Source: Pycnococcus provasolii
Taxonomy: Eukaryota; Chlorophyta; Pseudoscourfieldiophyceae; Pseudoscourfieldiales; Pycnococcaceae
DNA length: 64,000 nucleotides
Assembly: GCA_938743325.2 (NCBI GenBank)
Contig: OW568888.1
Location: 496,001 to 560,000 of the forward strand
Direction: 5' to 3'
The notes below the pieces were generated by a model, which ran no database searches, was not told where the DNA came from, and saw only the letters and a list, made by a program, of their open reading frames with translations. A program made the position numbers and the translations under genes. Shown here in pieces: positions 19,036 through 30,936 of the stretch (positions are counted from its first letter, which is position 1; each line of letters starts with the position of its first letter).

Positions 19036-19687
19036 ACTAGTGTCCCTCCCACTGACCGTCCTATATATAGGACCCGGTCCTATATATAGGACGATTATGG
19101 TCTCTTAGGTTTATTCCTTTAAATGAATACTATTACGGTGTCAAAACAAGATGGAACTAGGTGCAAATGAAAGCTCTTGGAGTCCTCTTTCACATGTAAA
19201 CCTCAAATTTGAAAGCTTGCACGAATTCAGAACATGGCATGCATTTTCCGATTGACACCTTCCCAAACGGGGGTGATTTTGGGGTGAAAATCAGCATGAC
19301 TCATCTCTGTTTTAGCGTGTATTTGACAAGCTAATTCAAGGCGGACTTTGACACCCTTTTGTACGAAGGTTGTTTGGGTCATAAACGACAACCTGAGGGA
19401 GGCGTTTGGCCACAAAAACGCAGGCGTACATAAGATTATTTAAATTTTCGAGAATTTTCCAAAAACAAAATAAAAAATAAAAAATTCATGAACTTTGGCC
19501 TATCGTACAACTCTGTGAGGGGTGGAACAATACCCACTGGGCTGGTAGGTTTTCGAATACATGTTCCAACAATACACTCACAAAGTGGCGTTCATAGAAC
19601 CCACGTGCAAGGGGGTCTACACCCGCGTCCTATAGATAGGGCGCAATCGTCCTATATATAGGACGTTTTCCAGTGGGTGAGACACTA
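19034..19687. mobile_element. Small non-autonomous DNA transposon-like element (MITE)
   Basis: The ends are inverted copies: CTAGTGTCCCTCCCACTG at the left, and at the right the complement of CTAGTGTCTCACCCACTG. Immediately inside each end lie palindromes GTCCTATATATAGGAC, two in tandem on the left and one plus a variant on the right. The interior (about 19115-19620) is clearly more AT-rich than its surroundings and has no coding frame. If the outer CTAG is a 4-bp target duplication, the inverted repeats start TGTC; otherwise they start CTAGTGTC. The superfamily is not determinable by eye. Confidence 0.7.
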
Positions 19688-19796
19688 GCAGCAGTGGCGT
19701 AGTGCATGGTGTCGGCGCGACTCCTCCTCAATCCTGTTGCTGTGACGAAGACGTCGATTTCAATTATCGCAGTGCTGGCTCTACTGAACCTGGTGA

Positions 19797-20145
19797 CCCG
19801 TGACCATGAGAGGCGCTGTGCTGTGATAAGGTTGAGGTTGCGTTGACCGCCGTGCTGACTGGTTCGCCTCTGGGGCCCACCCACCCTTCTCGCAGGCTGG
19901 CAAGGGAGGCGCCGGGAAGGTTGGTAGAACTACTGTAGCACGCTTCCTTCCCTTCCCCTCTCCCCTCTGGCGTGTTGACCACCTTACTCCCCCTGCAAAA
20001 CAGACGTTGATTGGGGGAACCCGCCTTACCCGCGCGATGCCGCATTGCCTAGTGCCGCAAGCATGGCCGAAAAGGCGGAAAAGCGACAAAGCGTGCAATG
20101 CAAGATGGGCGGCCTGTTCGAAAGAGAAGGGGACTCTTGACCACC
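19797..20145. repeat. Dispersed repeat, copy B
   Basis: This is the second copy of the repeat at 14687-15062 in the same orientation, again followed by a TTAGGG array. On the minus strand the conserved ATG context GGTCACGGGTCACC leads only to a stop within a few codons, so unlike copy A it does not start a gene. Confidence 0.75.
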
Positions 20146-20204
20146 TCCCTCATCAGCTTACACTAAAGAGGGGGCGTGTTCACCTAGCGTGCTCGCCCCT
20201 CGGA

Positions 20205-20228
20205 GTTAGGGTTAGGGTTAGGGTTAGG
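20205..20228 (+). repeat. Interstitial TTAGGG array
   Basis: Four TTAGGG-type units lie about 145 bases upstream of the start codon of the two-exon gene, followed by a pyrimidine-rich leader. They could act as a telo-box-like promoter element; that role is inferred from position. Confidence 0.75.
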
Positions 20229-20371
20229 TGTGCCTCGTCGTGTTCCTCGCCTCCTCCTTTTGATTCTCCGCCCCTGGTCCTTCCCCCTGGTCCTTCCCCC
20301 TCTTTCTCCCGTTCCCGACGCCCCCCTCTCTCCTTCCTCCTCATTTCGCTCGCATTCTACTCGCTATTCCG

Positions 20372-20892
20372 ATGGGCTTCTTCACCAAGCTATGCAACGC
20401 CGTCACGGGAAAGGTGCGTGCGATGTCCCACGTCTGTCTGAGATCACTATATATATATATATGTATATATGCTCTTCATGTGATGTTGCCTTTAACCTGT
20501 TCTGTTTGGTCATGTGTGTGCTTTGCTTTGCTTTTGGTTTCTAACCACGTTGGTCGTCTTTTTCCCGTTTTTCCCACCACATCACCTTGTAGGGATGGCG
20601 CGACGGAGGCTCTGACGACGGCGGATCTGACGACGACGAGAGACAAACAAATCAAACGAAAGGGGGCAGAGGGCGAGGGGCGTCAAGTGCACGAAAGGGT
20701 TTCAAGACGAAGAAGGCGGTCAGCACGACGCGAGCGGTGGCTCCCGTGATTGAGCACGACACGGCGACGAAGGGCGGCGTGCAGGGCCTTGCTTGGGTAG
20801 AACGCGGCTTGGTTGCGGACGACGACGGAGACGTCGCGGAAGAGCACTGGGACGAGAACGGAAACAGAGTCACGTCCGTAAGGAGGCAGTGA
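20372..20892 (+). CDS. Small two-exon protein of unknown function
   Basis: Exon 1 is 20372-20413, the intron is 20414-20592 (GTGCGT...TTGTAG, 179 bases), and exon 2 is 20593-20892. Splicing joins codons in phase 0 to give 113 residues. The protein starts MGFFTKLC and continues with a Gly/Asp-rich acidic stretch, a Lys/Arg-rich stretch, and a C-terminal block GLAWVERGLVADDDGDVAEE that looks like a conserved core. Unspliced reading leaves this frame, so the intron is needed. The intron carries an AT dinucleotide run near its start. I do not recognise the family. Evidence for the gene is the clean splice, the pyrimidine leader and the TTAGGG array upstream. Confidence 0.65.
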
Positions 20893-21172
20893 GGAGGCAC
20901 GGCCAGAAACACAAGCTGTGATTTTGCTCATGCAGTAATGGAATGTACTTTTAACCTGACCAACGTTCGTCCATCCACACCACTCACATTAGCTGATAGA
21001 TGTTGCCGTATCCACGAAATTCATATCGCAGATGATCACGCCTACACATATTCCGGAGTGAAATGATGGATGATGGTACCGTTGCGTGTATATATATCTA
21101 TGCGCTATCGAATTACAAGGAGCTGGCGACTTGCTGTAGTGCTAGCTACAAACCCGCACGAAATTTAACACC
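20893..21172. other. Intergenic region between convergent genes
   Basis: About 280 bases hold the 3' ends of the two-exon gene and the RidA-like gene. It includes a short TATATATA run near 21091-21098. I see nothing else. Confidence 0.35.
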
Positions 21173-21775
21173 TCACTCCAGATCCACCTCGACGATCGCC
21201 TCCGCCTCGACGGTGATACCTAGAGGCAGCGCCGCGACGCCAACCGCGGAGCGCGCAGACTTTCCCGCTGGTCCAAAGACATCAATGAACAGATTGCTGA
21301 GCGCGTTCATGACTGCTGGCTGTCGCTCGAAGTCCGGCGTGCACGCGACGTACCCGTTCACCTTGACAATGCGCTTGACGCGATCAAGTGACCCCAGCTC
21401 ATTCTTCAGCGTCGCGAGCATGGTCACTCCGACTTCGTACGCCGCTTGCGCCGCCTCTTCTTCTGAGGCGGAATCTCCCGCGATGCCCGTCATCAACGAT
21501 CCGTCAGGTAGGCGAGGAATTTGCCCGCTTACGTGCGCGAGTGATCCGACGAGCACGACGGGATGGTAGACCCCCTGTGGATTCGTCGGCAGACGTCCGT
21601 CCAAGACCAGTCCGAGTTCCTGTACTCTCTGCTCGGGCGACGCGCTTCCCGCGTGAGCACGAAGCACACGTCTCTGTGCGTGCGGGCGTGCTGTGCGAGC
21701 AGAGCCCAACAAGCGTGCGTGCGCACCTTTGCTTTGGACAAGGCGCTGGTGGCCAAGCAGAGACGACGCCGACAT
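21173..21775 (-). CDS. RidA/YjgF-like family protein with N-terminal presequence
   Basis: This is a Rid (YjgF/YER057c/UK114) superfamily member; characterised RidA proteins deaminate reactive enamines/imines from amino acid metabolism. From residue 45 it follows the subgroup pattern SPEQRVQELGL...GVYHPVVLVGSLAHVSGQ, then LDRVKRIVKVNGYV, PAVMNALSNLFIDVFGPAG and ARSAVGVAALPLG with the conserved Arg. Its long form (about 155-residue domain) fits the YjgF_endoribonc-type subgroup rather than the trimeric 128-residue RidA; catalytic activity is not guaranteed in that subgroup. The first 40 residues from the ATG at 21775 are Ser/Arg/Ala-rich with few acids, so plastid or mitochondrial targeting is likely. 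The open frame continues upstream to a TTG at 21880, but 21775 is the first ATG. Confidence 0.9.
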   Translation of the reverse strand: MSASSLLGHQRLVQSKGAHARLLGSARTARPHAQRRVLRAHAGSASPEQRVQELGLVLDGRLPTNPQGVYHPVVLVGSLAHVSGQIPRLPDGSLMTGIAGDSASEEEAAQAAYEVGVTMLATLKNELGSLDRVKRIVKVNGYVACTPDFERQPAVMNALSNLFIDVFGPAGKSARSAVGVAALPLGITVEAEAIVEVDLE

Positions 21776-22110
21776 GACCGGAAAACGGAAAACGAAGAGA
21801 GACGAGACTTTAAAAGATAAGGCGAGGTCAACTGGTCCGCACAGGAGGGGACGCCCAACCCCTAAACGTGCTCTCACCAATTAGGGGTTCGACGAAGAAC
21901 GAACCAGCATGTAGGCTTCCCCGTTTCCCGCCCCTTGCCCTGGGTGCGTCCCTTCCCCTTCCCCCTTCTCTTTCCCTCCCAACGTCCCAGGGCGCGTCGG
22001 CGTCGTCACTGTGGCGTCGTCATTGGCGCGCCATTGACCACTGCCTCGCGTCGGCGATAATAGAATAGAATATAAGATACGATACGATACGATACGAAGC
22101 GAAAGCAAGC
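21776..22110. promoter_or_regulatory. Divergent promoter, RidA-like and USO1 genes
   Basis: This spacer between divergent starts contains telo-box-like ACCCCTAAAC and TTAGGGG motifs near 21860-21890, a pyrimidine-rich stretch (21910-21990), and a GATAC microsatellite (about 22074-22096) just before the USO1 start. Regulatory function is inferred. Confidence 0.4.
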
Positions 22111-22996
22111 ATGAACTCCTTGCTCACCACCTTGGGCGACGTCTCGTCAAAGATCCTCATGGGCGCGGGCGCGGACGACGACGACGACGACGGGGGGGCG
22201 GAGGCGCTGCTCGAGCGCGTCGCGAACAGCGTGCTTGCCGAGGACAGAAGGAGCGCGCTTTCGGAACTCAGGGATGTCGTCGCGGAACGCGTCGCCGCGC
22301 AGATTGCCGTCGGATCCATAGGATATCCTACGCTGCTTACGGTGCTGCGCGACGAGTCGGAGGACCTCGACATGGTGCGCTCTGCACTCGAGGTGCTCGT
22401 CGCGACGCTCGGGGGAGGACCTGGCAGTGGAGCCGGCGGCGGCGGGGGCGGCGGTGAACAGAACCTCGAGGGCGAGCACGAAGGATCTCCCGCTGAGCAG
22501 AGCAGAAGAGGTTCCGCTGTGCCGCAAACGGCGTCCGTGAACGCGGAAATGTTCACACGTGAGCTCGGAAGCGTCAGCATTCTGCTGCGAACGCTCGAGG
22601 AGGAGGACTTCTACGTGCGATACCACACGCTGCAAACGCTCAACGCGCTCGTTCCCACATCCGCCGCGAGACTGCAGGAGAGCATCATGACACACCCTGT
22701 TGGCATGGGAAGGCTCGTGGACATGCTGCTCGAACGCGAGGTGATCAGGAACGAGGCGCTTCTGCTGCTCACGGGACTAAGCCGTGTGAGCGAGGAGGCT
22801 CAGAAGATCCTTGTGTTCGAGGGAACCCTCGAGCGGCTGTTCAACATCGCAAGGGAGGAGGGTGCCGCTGAAGGTGGCGTGGTTGTGCAAGACTGCCTCG
22901 AGCTGCTTTGCAACCTTCTGCGCGAATCCGCGCCGAACCAGATGTTCTTCCGCGAAAGCGGCTTTGCTCCGCAGCTCGTGTCGCTGCTCAACGTGT

Positions 22997-23029
<33 letters not shown>

Positions 23030-25389
23030 GTGGTGGCCTGGCGTCGTCGACCGCCGCGTCAATGGCGCCGGCGCCTGTGCCAAGCGACGGTGCAGCGGAT
23101 GGCTCGCCGGACGCCTCGGCCAAAGGCGCGAGTACGGCGTCTGATAGCAGCAGGCACATTTTACCTACTTCTCATCAGCCAGCTGCCATTGCCGCCAATG
23201 CCCAGCGCGATTCCATTCTTCTCGTCGCACTCGAGGCATTTGCTCTTCTTGTGCAAGCTCCACCATTCGCACCAAACGCCAGCGGCCAGGCTTTGAAAAA
23301 AGAGTGCGCGTGCAACCAGCCAGCGCTCGTGAAGGCTGGCGCGCTCGAGGTTGTCGCGAACCTCGCCGTTGGCCGCAATTCCGGCGCATTCCTCGCAGCG
23401 GTGCGCGCGGCAGCGCTCTCGTGTCTGTCGCTTCTCGTGCGTGAATGCCGCGTGGCACAGGATCGTCTGGGCAATCTGGAGATTGGTGATGCAGCGGCGA
23501 CGTCAGGTGCGACGGATATGGATGGCGTGTTCGGCGCAGCTGAGGTGGCAGCCCTCAACAGTTACCTTGGCGGTGGGAGCCATCAATCGCCGAGCGCGGG
23601 CGCGGGAAAGCCGGCACTCTACCTCGTGCTGCAGCGATCGCTTTTCGCTCCCGCGCGCACAGAGCGAGCGGCGGCTTCGGGAGTGATACGAAGCTACTGT
23701 GATGACAACGAGGAGGGGCAGACTCTTCTCGTGACCACTCTCACCCCCGTCGCTGCGGACGACGTCGGCTCGGAGTCGGAAACGTTTGGTACTCTACTCG
23801 CCAGCAGTCTTGCTTCGGGCGACCTGCGCCAAGGCCACCGCGCATGCGCGGTTCTTAGCTTTCTGCTCGCAAATAACGATATCACGAAGGAAAAGATGCT
23901 TCGAACGCCTATCGACTTAACCGCGGATGTTGCCGAAGATGCACATTTGCTCCCTCGCGTCGTGAAGAGTCTGAGGCGTGCACTAGGTGACGGCGCGAAG
24001 GCAGCGGACACGTCGATCGGAAGGGACGCGGCGGCTGTGCAGGTTTCCCTCCTGCGTTTGCTTTATGTTTGGATGGACGGGTGCCCCGCGGCGGTGAGCG
24101 CCTTCCTTGCAAGTCCGGGGCACTTGCCGCTGCTCGCGGACGTGATTGCCGGCAGGGACACGCGAGTTGGTTCCGAAAGCGCCGTCCATGTGAAGGGTCT
24201 CGCTGCCGCCGTCGCTGGATGCTGCGTCGTGTTCAACGCGTCGAGAACGAAGGGAGCGGGCGGTGGCGACGCTGCGTTCCGTGCGGACGCATCCACGGTA
24301 TTGGATGTCATCAGCACGCGCGTTGGAGTGAGCGAATTCTTTGCCGTCATGGAATCTCTCCTCAAAGTCGCAAAAACGAATGTCCACAATGCGAATATGC
24401 GTAGAACTCCCATGCCGCATCGTCGAAGTGCCGCCGCTGCACCCCCAACCTTGTCGGATGTCGACGACGGTGATGTCGACGCGAACAGCATCGAGACGGC
24501 GATCACTTACGAACGCAGCTTCGTGGAAAGCCTGCAGACGTTCGAGTCAGCTTGCCGCCAGGCAGTTGTGGACGTGTACGCTCGACCTGCGAGTACAATC
24601 ACAGACGCGGGAGGCGATGCGGCTGCAGGCATTTCAGACCTTTCCGCAGCTCAGGCTTTCATTCGGAGACAGGCGAGCGACCTGAACGAGCTTCGCCTTC
24701 GCAATGCGAGTTTGGCAGAACAGCTCAGCCGCAACCACACAACATCGTCGGGACCATCCTCATCGTCAATGCTAGCTGGCACGAACGGCTCGGAAGGCGG
24801 CGATGGCGCCGATGCGACGCCGGCTGGTGGAGAGACGAGCGCCCTTGTCGCGGCTGCTGAGAGACGTGCGAGCGAGCTTTCTAGCCAACTTTCCGAAGCA
24901 AAAGCCCAGGCAGCATCCTCCGCGGCATTATCCGAGTCTACGAATGAGCGTGCCGCGGCGGCGGAGGCTGCGCTTGCCAAGGCGGAGGCGCGTGCGGCGA
25001 AGGCCGAGGCGGATTTGCAGGACCTCGCGGGAGCCTACAATGCGCTCGAGCAGGCATCCTTCGAAAGGGAGGCGGCTGCGCGATCGGAACGTTCGTCGTC
25101 AACTGCCGCGCCACCCTCCGGTGGCAAGTGGTACGACGAGGGTCAGCTCGATGTACAAATTGCCACGGCGAAGGAGGAGGCTGCGAATGCCGCGCGTGCC
25201 GAGGCGGAGGAGGAGATGGGTGACCTTCTCGTCTGCCTTGGTCAGGAGGAGGCAAAGGTGGAACGCCTACGCGAGGCTCTTGCCGAGCGTGGCATGACTG
25301 AGGAGCAAGTCGACGAAATGCTCTGCGACATTGGCGCAGACGAGGAAGAGGAGGACGATGAGGAGGACGATGAGGAGGAAGAGTCCTGA
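22111..25389 (+). CDS. USO1: Vesicle tethering factor p115/Uso1
   Basis: This is a Golgi tether for ER-derived COPII vesicles. The N-terminal armadillo-like globular head (about residues 28-780) shows the family's signature segments: LLERVANSVLAEDRRSALSE, EEEDFYVRYHTLQTLNAL, LVDMLLEREVIRNEALLLLT and VVQDCLELLCNLLRES, each close to animal p115 and plant GC6. A coiled coil follows (about 855-1070, Ala/Glu/Lys heptads), then DLLVCLGQEEAKVERLR and a final acidic tail of Asp/Glu, all family hallmarks. Species-specific inserts include Gly-rich loops near 105-120 and 295-310. At 1092 residues it is slightly longer than human (962), mostly because of these loops. No intron is apparent. It ends convergent to the giant minus-strand gene. 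Confidence 0.95.
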
Positions 25390-25488
25390 AAGAGGCAAGG
25401 AAAAAGTTTCTTCAAAAAAAAAATAGTAAGAAAGAGTTTTATCAGTATGTCACAAGAAAACAATTTTCACATCAACAAATGTCGTGGC

Positions 25489-28400
25489 TTAGACATTAAG
25501 CCACGACGGCTGGAATTTTGCTGGACCGGAGCATCGTGCACGTAGAGCATCAAGGCACTTAGTATTTCCCAGATGTTGCAAGGCACATTGCAGCGCAGTC
25601 ATGCACTGTCGAATCCGTGCTGCGGTCGATCCACCAACCGCGAGCAACGAGGAGAGCAGCGATGCGCTTGAGTCTACGAAAGCATCCAAAGGCACCATGT
25701 CGCCGGTCGTGGCACTATGCTCGGCTGCCGAGCCGGGACGTGCCGTGCTGTTTACAGTAACGGCATCAATCTCACCAATTTCCAGAAGATGTCTCACAAG
25801 CTGTTCGCGCTTCACCACAGTCTCTGGAGGTCGAGAAGCGCCCTGTAGCCATCCCGCACCGGCGGAGCGTGCTCCACCCACGGATTTTGCGGCTGCGCGA
25901 AGGAGAACACCAAGTGCTGCTCCGACTGCCGCCGCAAGGAAGGCGCGATGCGCTTCGCGCGTGACCCCTTGGAGTTTTGGCACATCTTGGCTGCGAGCAC
26001 CTTCCCAGACGCGTCGTGCTGAGGCGACAATCGAATTTGCCGTCTCAAGTACCGCATATCCTACCATGCGCCCTTTGGCATCGATGTCTCCACGTTTTGC
26101 CAAACGGAGCAGATCCGTGGCACCGTGATGCAGGGGAAGAATGAGCGGCGCGTAAATCACGTCGCGCCACGCCACATCAATCGCTCGAAGTGCGTCGTCG
26201 TCGGCTTTCAGCGTCAGTGCTCCCCGCGACGCCATCACAAGATGCCTCGTATCGCAAGGGTTTCGATTCCAGCATGATGCCATCGCACGCCCCACGGACT
26301 GGAGCAGGAAATCAGCCGGTGCACCTGGCTCAAAGGGCCAGCGCGCAGACGAGTGCAAAGCCTGTTTCCACGTATCAGACGCGCCGCTACAAGCCGCGAC
26401 AAGCGCATCCACAGCCGACGCGCCCTTCTGTCGTTCATCGGCATCCTCACTCATAAGCGTCGTCGCACATGCACGGAGGGCGCTCACGAGCGAGGTTACA
26501 TCGAGCGCGCCGCCGCTGCCTTCACGTGCGGCCCGCACACACGCTGCGAGCACACCCTCGCCGATAAGTGCTTGTGCAGATTCAGCGCACAGAGTCGCGG
26601 CAACACGACGGCAAATCGGTCCGTGTCCCAAAGAATCGCTATTCAGACGATCGACAAGATCCGCAAGGCGACCCCGAGCACGGACATCGTCGCCGCTACC
26701 GCGTGATCCGAGAAGCGGCCGAGCAGCCTCGAGCACACCCTCACGTGCGGCATCGACAAGCGCTTTGTCCTGTTCTGCCTGGGTCTCGTCACCATCGGGT
26801 AAGACAATATGACCCAGCACTGCAACCGCATCGTCTAGGCTGCAATTCAGCGTACGCAACGCATGCGCGAGTGCGCGAAGGTACACCACATACGCTGACA
26901 CTCCGCTCCCTCTTTGGGTGAACAGCTTTTCACACAGGCGGCGCAGGGATACATTCCGCTGGCTCGGAATTCGATTGGCGATGAGAAGCAAAAGCGCACA
27001 CCAGTGCCTGAATTCCGCCGTAGGCGGTGTGGTGGCATCCCTGCCAACTATGGTTGGGGCGTTAGGCAAGTCGACAAGCAAGCGCGCGGCGGCACGCTTC
27101 GCACCACTACCCTCAAATCGCTTGCCGATAATCTGAAAGACAACGAAGCAGTGGCTTGGCATGCCATCTTCTTCATTGTTCTGCGGAGGGTTGGTATCTC
27201 TCACGAGCATGCCTCCCTCATCGCCTCCCTCGCGACTCAATCTTGACGTTGGCGCATTGCCGTTGACGATGTGGCAGCAGGAACACGGACGGCGCCACCC
27301 TCCATTGGCAGAAACCTTCACTGAATCCTGCATTTGCTTCCAAAGCAGAGCTGCGATGTCGTCACTTCCGCCGAGCTCGTCGCTCAGAATATGCACACGG
27401 CTGAGAACCTCACGCGTGAACCAGAAGCGCTTTTGCCAAGGATTGAATACCTTGCTTGCGTCGCCCGGTGGTGAATCGAGCGCAGACGGCAATGGTGGGG
27501 CGTATTTGAGCAGTCGCTCAACCGCTCTCCATCCGCCCTCCACGCCTGCCCTTTGAGCACTCGCACGCACACGTGCCGCGTCTTCGTTCGCGCCCACGCG
27601 CGTCCCTTGCACGTCCTCCTCATCTGACTGTGCCTCTTGATCCTGTTTGATCAAAGCTAGCGTGAGCACACGCCAAATCGTTACCACAGCTGCCCACTCG
27701 AACTCGGCAATGATCTCAGGGGACCATGTATTCATTTCGCCAAGTCTACGCCGGCGTGCTTCCAGCGTGCATTCGAGAGATCGCCAGACAGGCTCCACTT
27801 CGCCGCGATTCTCAAGAAGCAATTTTTCGACGCTGCTCATCCAGACCGTCGCGTGCGGCGGAACGACGGAAACGCTGCCATTCGTCTTAGTCATCTCATC
27901 CTCAAGGCTTGCCAGCAGAAGCTGGAGGAGGGTAAATGGTGTGGATGTGGCGATGAACGCCGAATTGTCATCCTGCAGCGATGTCGACGCTGCTGCTTGA
28001 ATAGCGTCACCCCAGCTATCAGCCACCGCTGGCCAGATACCGACACTTGGTAGTCCATCCTGTGTGACGTTCTTGTCAAGAGATCCTATGCCATCGCCAC
28101 TCGAACGCGTCTCGATCGCCCGACGCAGCTCTCCAAGCATTGCGATGCCTGTCACGCTGACATGCAACGAAATAAACCGCGGCCCTCCCTCAGCACGGCT
28201 TCTCCACGCACTCTTTTTCTTTCGCGCAGGTGCAGCCGCGAGCGCTTCTCGCACGTCCATCTGTCTTTTGTTTTTCATCCTGCTTGCCCCTGCACGTTTA
28301 GGCGGCGACAAATCAGGCATCACAAAGTCGCCATTATCGTCGTCGTCGCAAGCCTCAAACTGATCCATGTCCACAGGCATGTCTTGGTACACATAGTCGT

Positions 28401-29017
28401 CGTCGCCATTGCCTAGATCAATCACCTGAACGTGGTTCTGCTGAATGGCAGCCAAGGGTTTTCGAGCCGCTAACGCATTAGGCGCACGCTCGCCCAGCTC
28501 GAACCAAGGTGCCTTCTTCGACGACGTGCTCTTTCCGTCACGTCGACGTGCTTTTGTCGCAGGTACATCCGTTGCCGGGCTTAGTCGCACCCTTCGTGTT
28601 GATGGCGGCGACTGTCGCTTGCGCGTTGGTGCCGCGCCGAAGGCGTCAAAGCGACCCAAATCTGGTGAAGAAGCTTTCGGCTTGGCGTGGTCGCTGGGAT
28701 CAAAAAGATTGCCACCGCCGTCGCTATCATCATATTCATCGTCATCACCTTCCAGCATCATGCGTTGACGCTCTGCCAAGTTGCCGTCGAGATTGAGGGC
28801 AGAGGATGTGCCTCCTCGTTTCCTCTTCGCAGGCAAGTTGTTTAGGCCATAGAGCGGATCCTTATGGTTGCGCGTTCGATCCTGTGACCCGTCAGAATGA
28901 TAGTCCTTGCGTACAACACGCTCGCTTACCACGAATTCGTTCTCGCCGGCTTCCATGTACTCCTGCTCGTCCATAGCGCGACCGATCCTGTCGCCGCCAC
29001 CAACGTCGCAGTCATCA

Positions 29018-29051
<34 letters not shown>

Positions 29052-29800
29052 AATCATCATTGTCGTATTCGCCGCTGTCGCTGCCATCATTCCAAGCCGT
29101 GCCAGGTACCGGCACTTTCCTTAAATTCTTTCTCAGCTCAGCAAAGCGAGGGCCACGCGGCCGTTCCATGCTCGCGTCGCTGTGCTCACTTACATCGCCT
29201 TCGTCTGCCAAGAACTGAACGTCGTCACTGTTCGCCTCCGAATCACTCTCCTTTTCCTTGCATCCACCACCCTTAGCTGCAGAATCCACAAACTTATTGC
29301 GCTTTTCGGTGTGTGCAGATGCGCCTCCCTTGCCAGCAGCTGGCTCGTCTACTGCAAGCTTCGTCGCCTTGTTTGCTGTAGCTTTTCGCAACTTGCGCAC
29401 GGGCGCGATTGTTCGCAGAGGAATGCCGTCGTCGTCGTCGTCGTCGTCGATTGACACCGGCGACGTTGCAGCAACAGGCGCAGCCAATGGCAAAGTGCTT
29501 GGTAAGAGAATGCCATCCTCTTGAGAGTCGTCAATACGCCCACGCGGGCGGTATGAGCGCCGACGCACCAATGGTTGCGAATCGTCTGCAGCTGGCTGCG
29601 AGTCGTCGTCAATCAATGAAATTGTATGATGTGACCGCCGACGTGCACATGGCTGCGAAGGACCTTCGTTCTCGTCGTCGCCGTCATTTCTGCAATCGTC
29701 CTCATCATCGCCGTCCATCATGACGACGTCCTGATGAAATTCTTCACTGCCGCCCGATACACGTTTCGCGTTTTGACGAATCACAGCTAATGGAATGTCG

Positions 29801-29832
<32 letters not shown>

Positions 29833-30936
29833 GTGAGCGTCGTCAGCGTCAGCGTAAGCATCATCGCCATTTCCGCGCGATGATGCTAGATATGTAGTAG
29901 CAGCCTGTACACGAATTCTCTTGAGCTGGCCTCCACCGTCATCAGCGGTAGTTGTGGCGGCTCCCGTTGAAAGGGCTCGTTCGCGTCGTTGTTGTGCCTC
30001 GATTTCAGCTTTCGTGCGAAGTTTGTCAGCATTCACCGGATGAATGTGAAGTCTCCTGTCCCAGGAAAACATCTGCAGTCGCTCCAGCTCTGATCGTTTA
30101 CGCGGCTGCTTACGGTGCGGACGAGTTTCGTTCGACTCTCGAGGCATTGCGCCTCCATCCACGACCGCGTCGACGATCTCGCCAAGCACCCCGTCTGACA
30201 GATTTGCGTCCAAGTTGGTGCATGCAAGCGGTGGGCTGGACGCGTGCGGCGGTGGTGATGGTGCAGCCGGTGCTGGTGCTGCGGCGGGAGACGCGACGAA
30301 GTCGTCGTGACGTGCAGGCGACGGCAGCGGCTTCGGTTCCTCAGGAAGCTGCATCTGCGTCGGTTCGGACGCGTGCGGCGATGGTGATGGTGCAGCCGGT
30401 GCTGGCGCTGCGGCGGGAGACGCGACGAAGTCGTCGTGACGTGCAGGCGACGGCAGCGGCTTCGGTTCCTCAGTAAGCTGCATCTGCGTCGGTTCGGACG
30501 CGTGCGGCGGTGGTGATGGTGCAGCCGGTGCTGGCGCTGCGGCGGGAGACACGACGAAGTCGTCGTGACGTGCAGGCGACGGCAGCGGCTTCGGTTCCTC
30601 AGTAAGCTGCATCTGCGTCGGTTCGGACGCGTGCGGCGATGGTGATGGTGCAGCCGGTGCTGGTGCTGCGGCGGGAGACGCGACGAAGTCGTCGTGACGT
30701 GCAGGCGACGGCAGCGGCTTCGGTTCCTCAGGAAGCTGCATCTGCGTCGGTTCGGACGCGTGCGGCGGTGGTGATGGTGCAGCCGGTGCTCCTAACAAAG
30801 GCGCAAGCGTGCAAATAGCTGGTGGGCACGTTGCACTGCCCACAGTTCTCCTCCTCTGCCTTGCGCGCGAGAATCCCTGCTCGCCGCCGTTGTCTTCGTC
30901 CGAGGAGGAGTGCGCGGAGTCTGACGAGCGCGCCAT
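25489..30936 (-). CDS. Giant acidic, probably nuclear protein of unknown function
   Basis: A single open frame of 1815 residues starts at an ATG. The N-terminal half is disordered: an SSDED start, four 43-residue Pro/Ala-rich repeats, and several long Asp runs followed by DIPLAVIRQ or DGIPLRTIAP. Basic Arg/Lys patches such as RKQPRKRSELERL and PAKRKRGG look like nuclear localisation signals. The C-terminal half (from about residue 900) is well-folded-looking helical sequence with patches like FNPWQKRFWFTREVLSRVHI and FRHWCALLLLIANRIPSQRN, and few charged runs. This layout occurs in DNA-repair or replication scaffolds such as MMS22/Mus7-like proteins, but I see no diagnostic motif and assign no function. 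A divergent promoter to the left of SCAMP is absent: SCAMP is on the same strand upstream. Confidence 0.7.
30240..30790 (-). repeat. 129-bp tandem repeat inside the giant gene
   Basis: Four direct units of 129 bases encode 43 residues each (SEPTQMQLxEEPKPLPSP followed by ARHDDFV and an Ala/Pro run). Units differ only by a few bases, so they expanded or were homogenised recently. The period is a multiple of three and keeps the frame. Confidence 0.9.

Noticed and set aside
19060-19095. TATATATA palindromes as the promoter of a hidden gene
   Set aside because: No coding frame follows, and the same palindromes occur at both inverted ends, which fits an element better.
25489-30936. Assignment of the giant acidic protein to MMS22/Mus7
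   Set aside because: Only the general layout (acidic disordered front, helical back) fits; no diagnostic motif could be pointed to.
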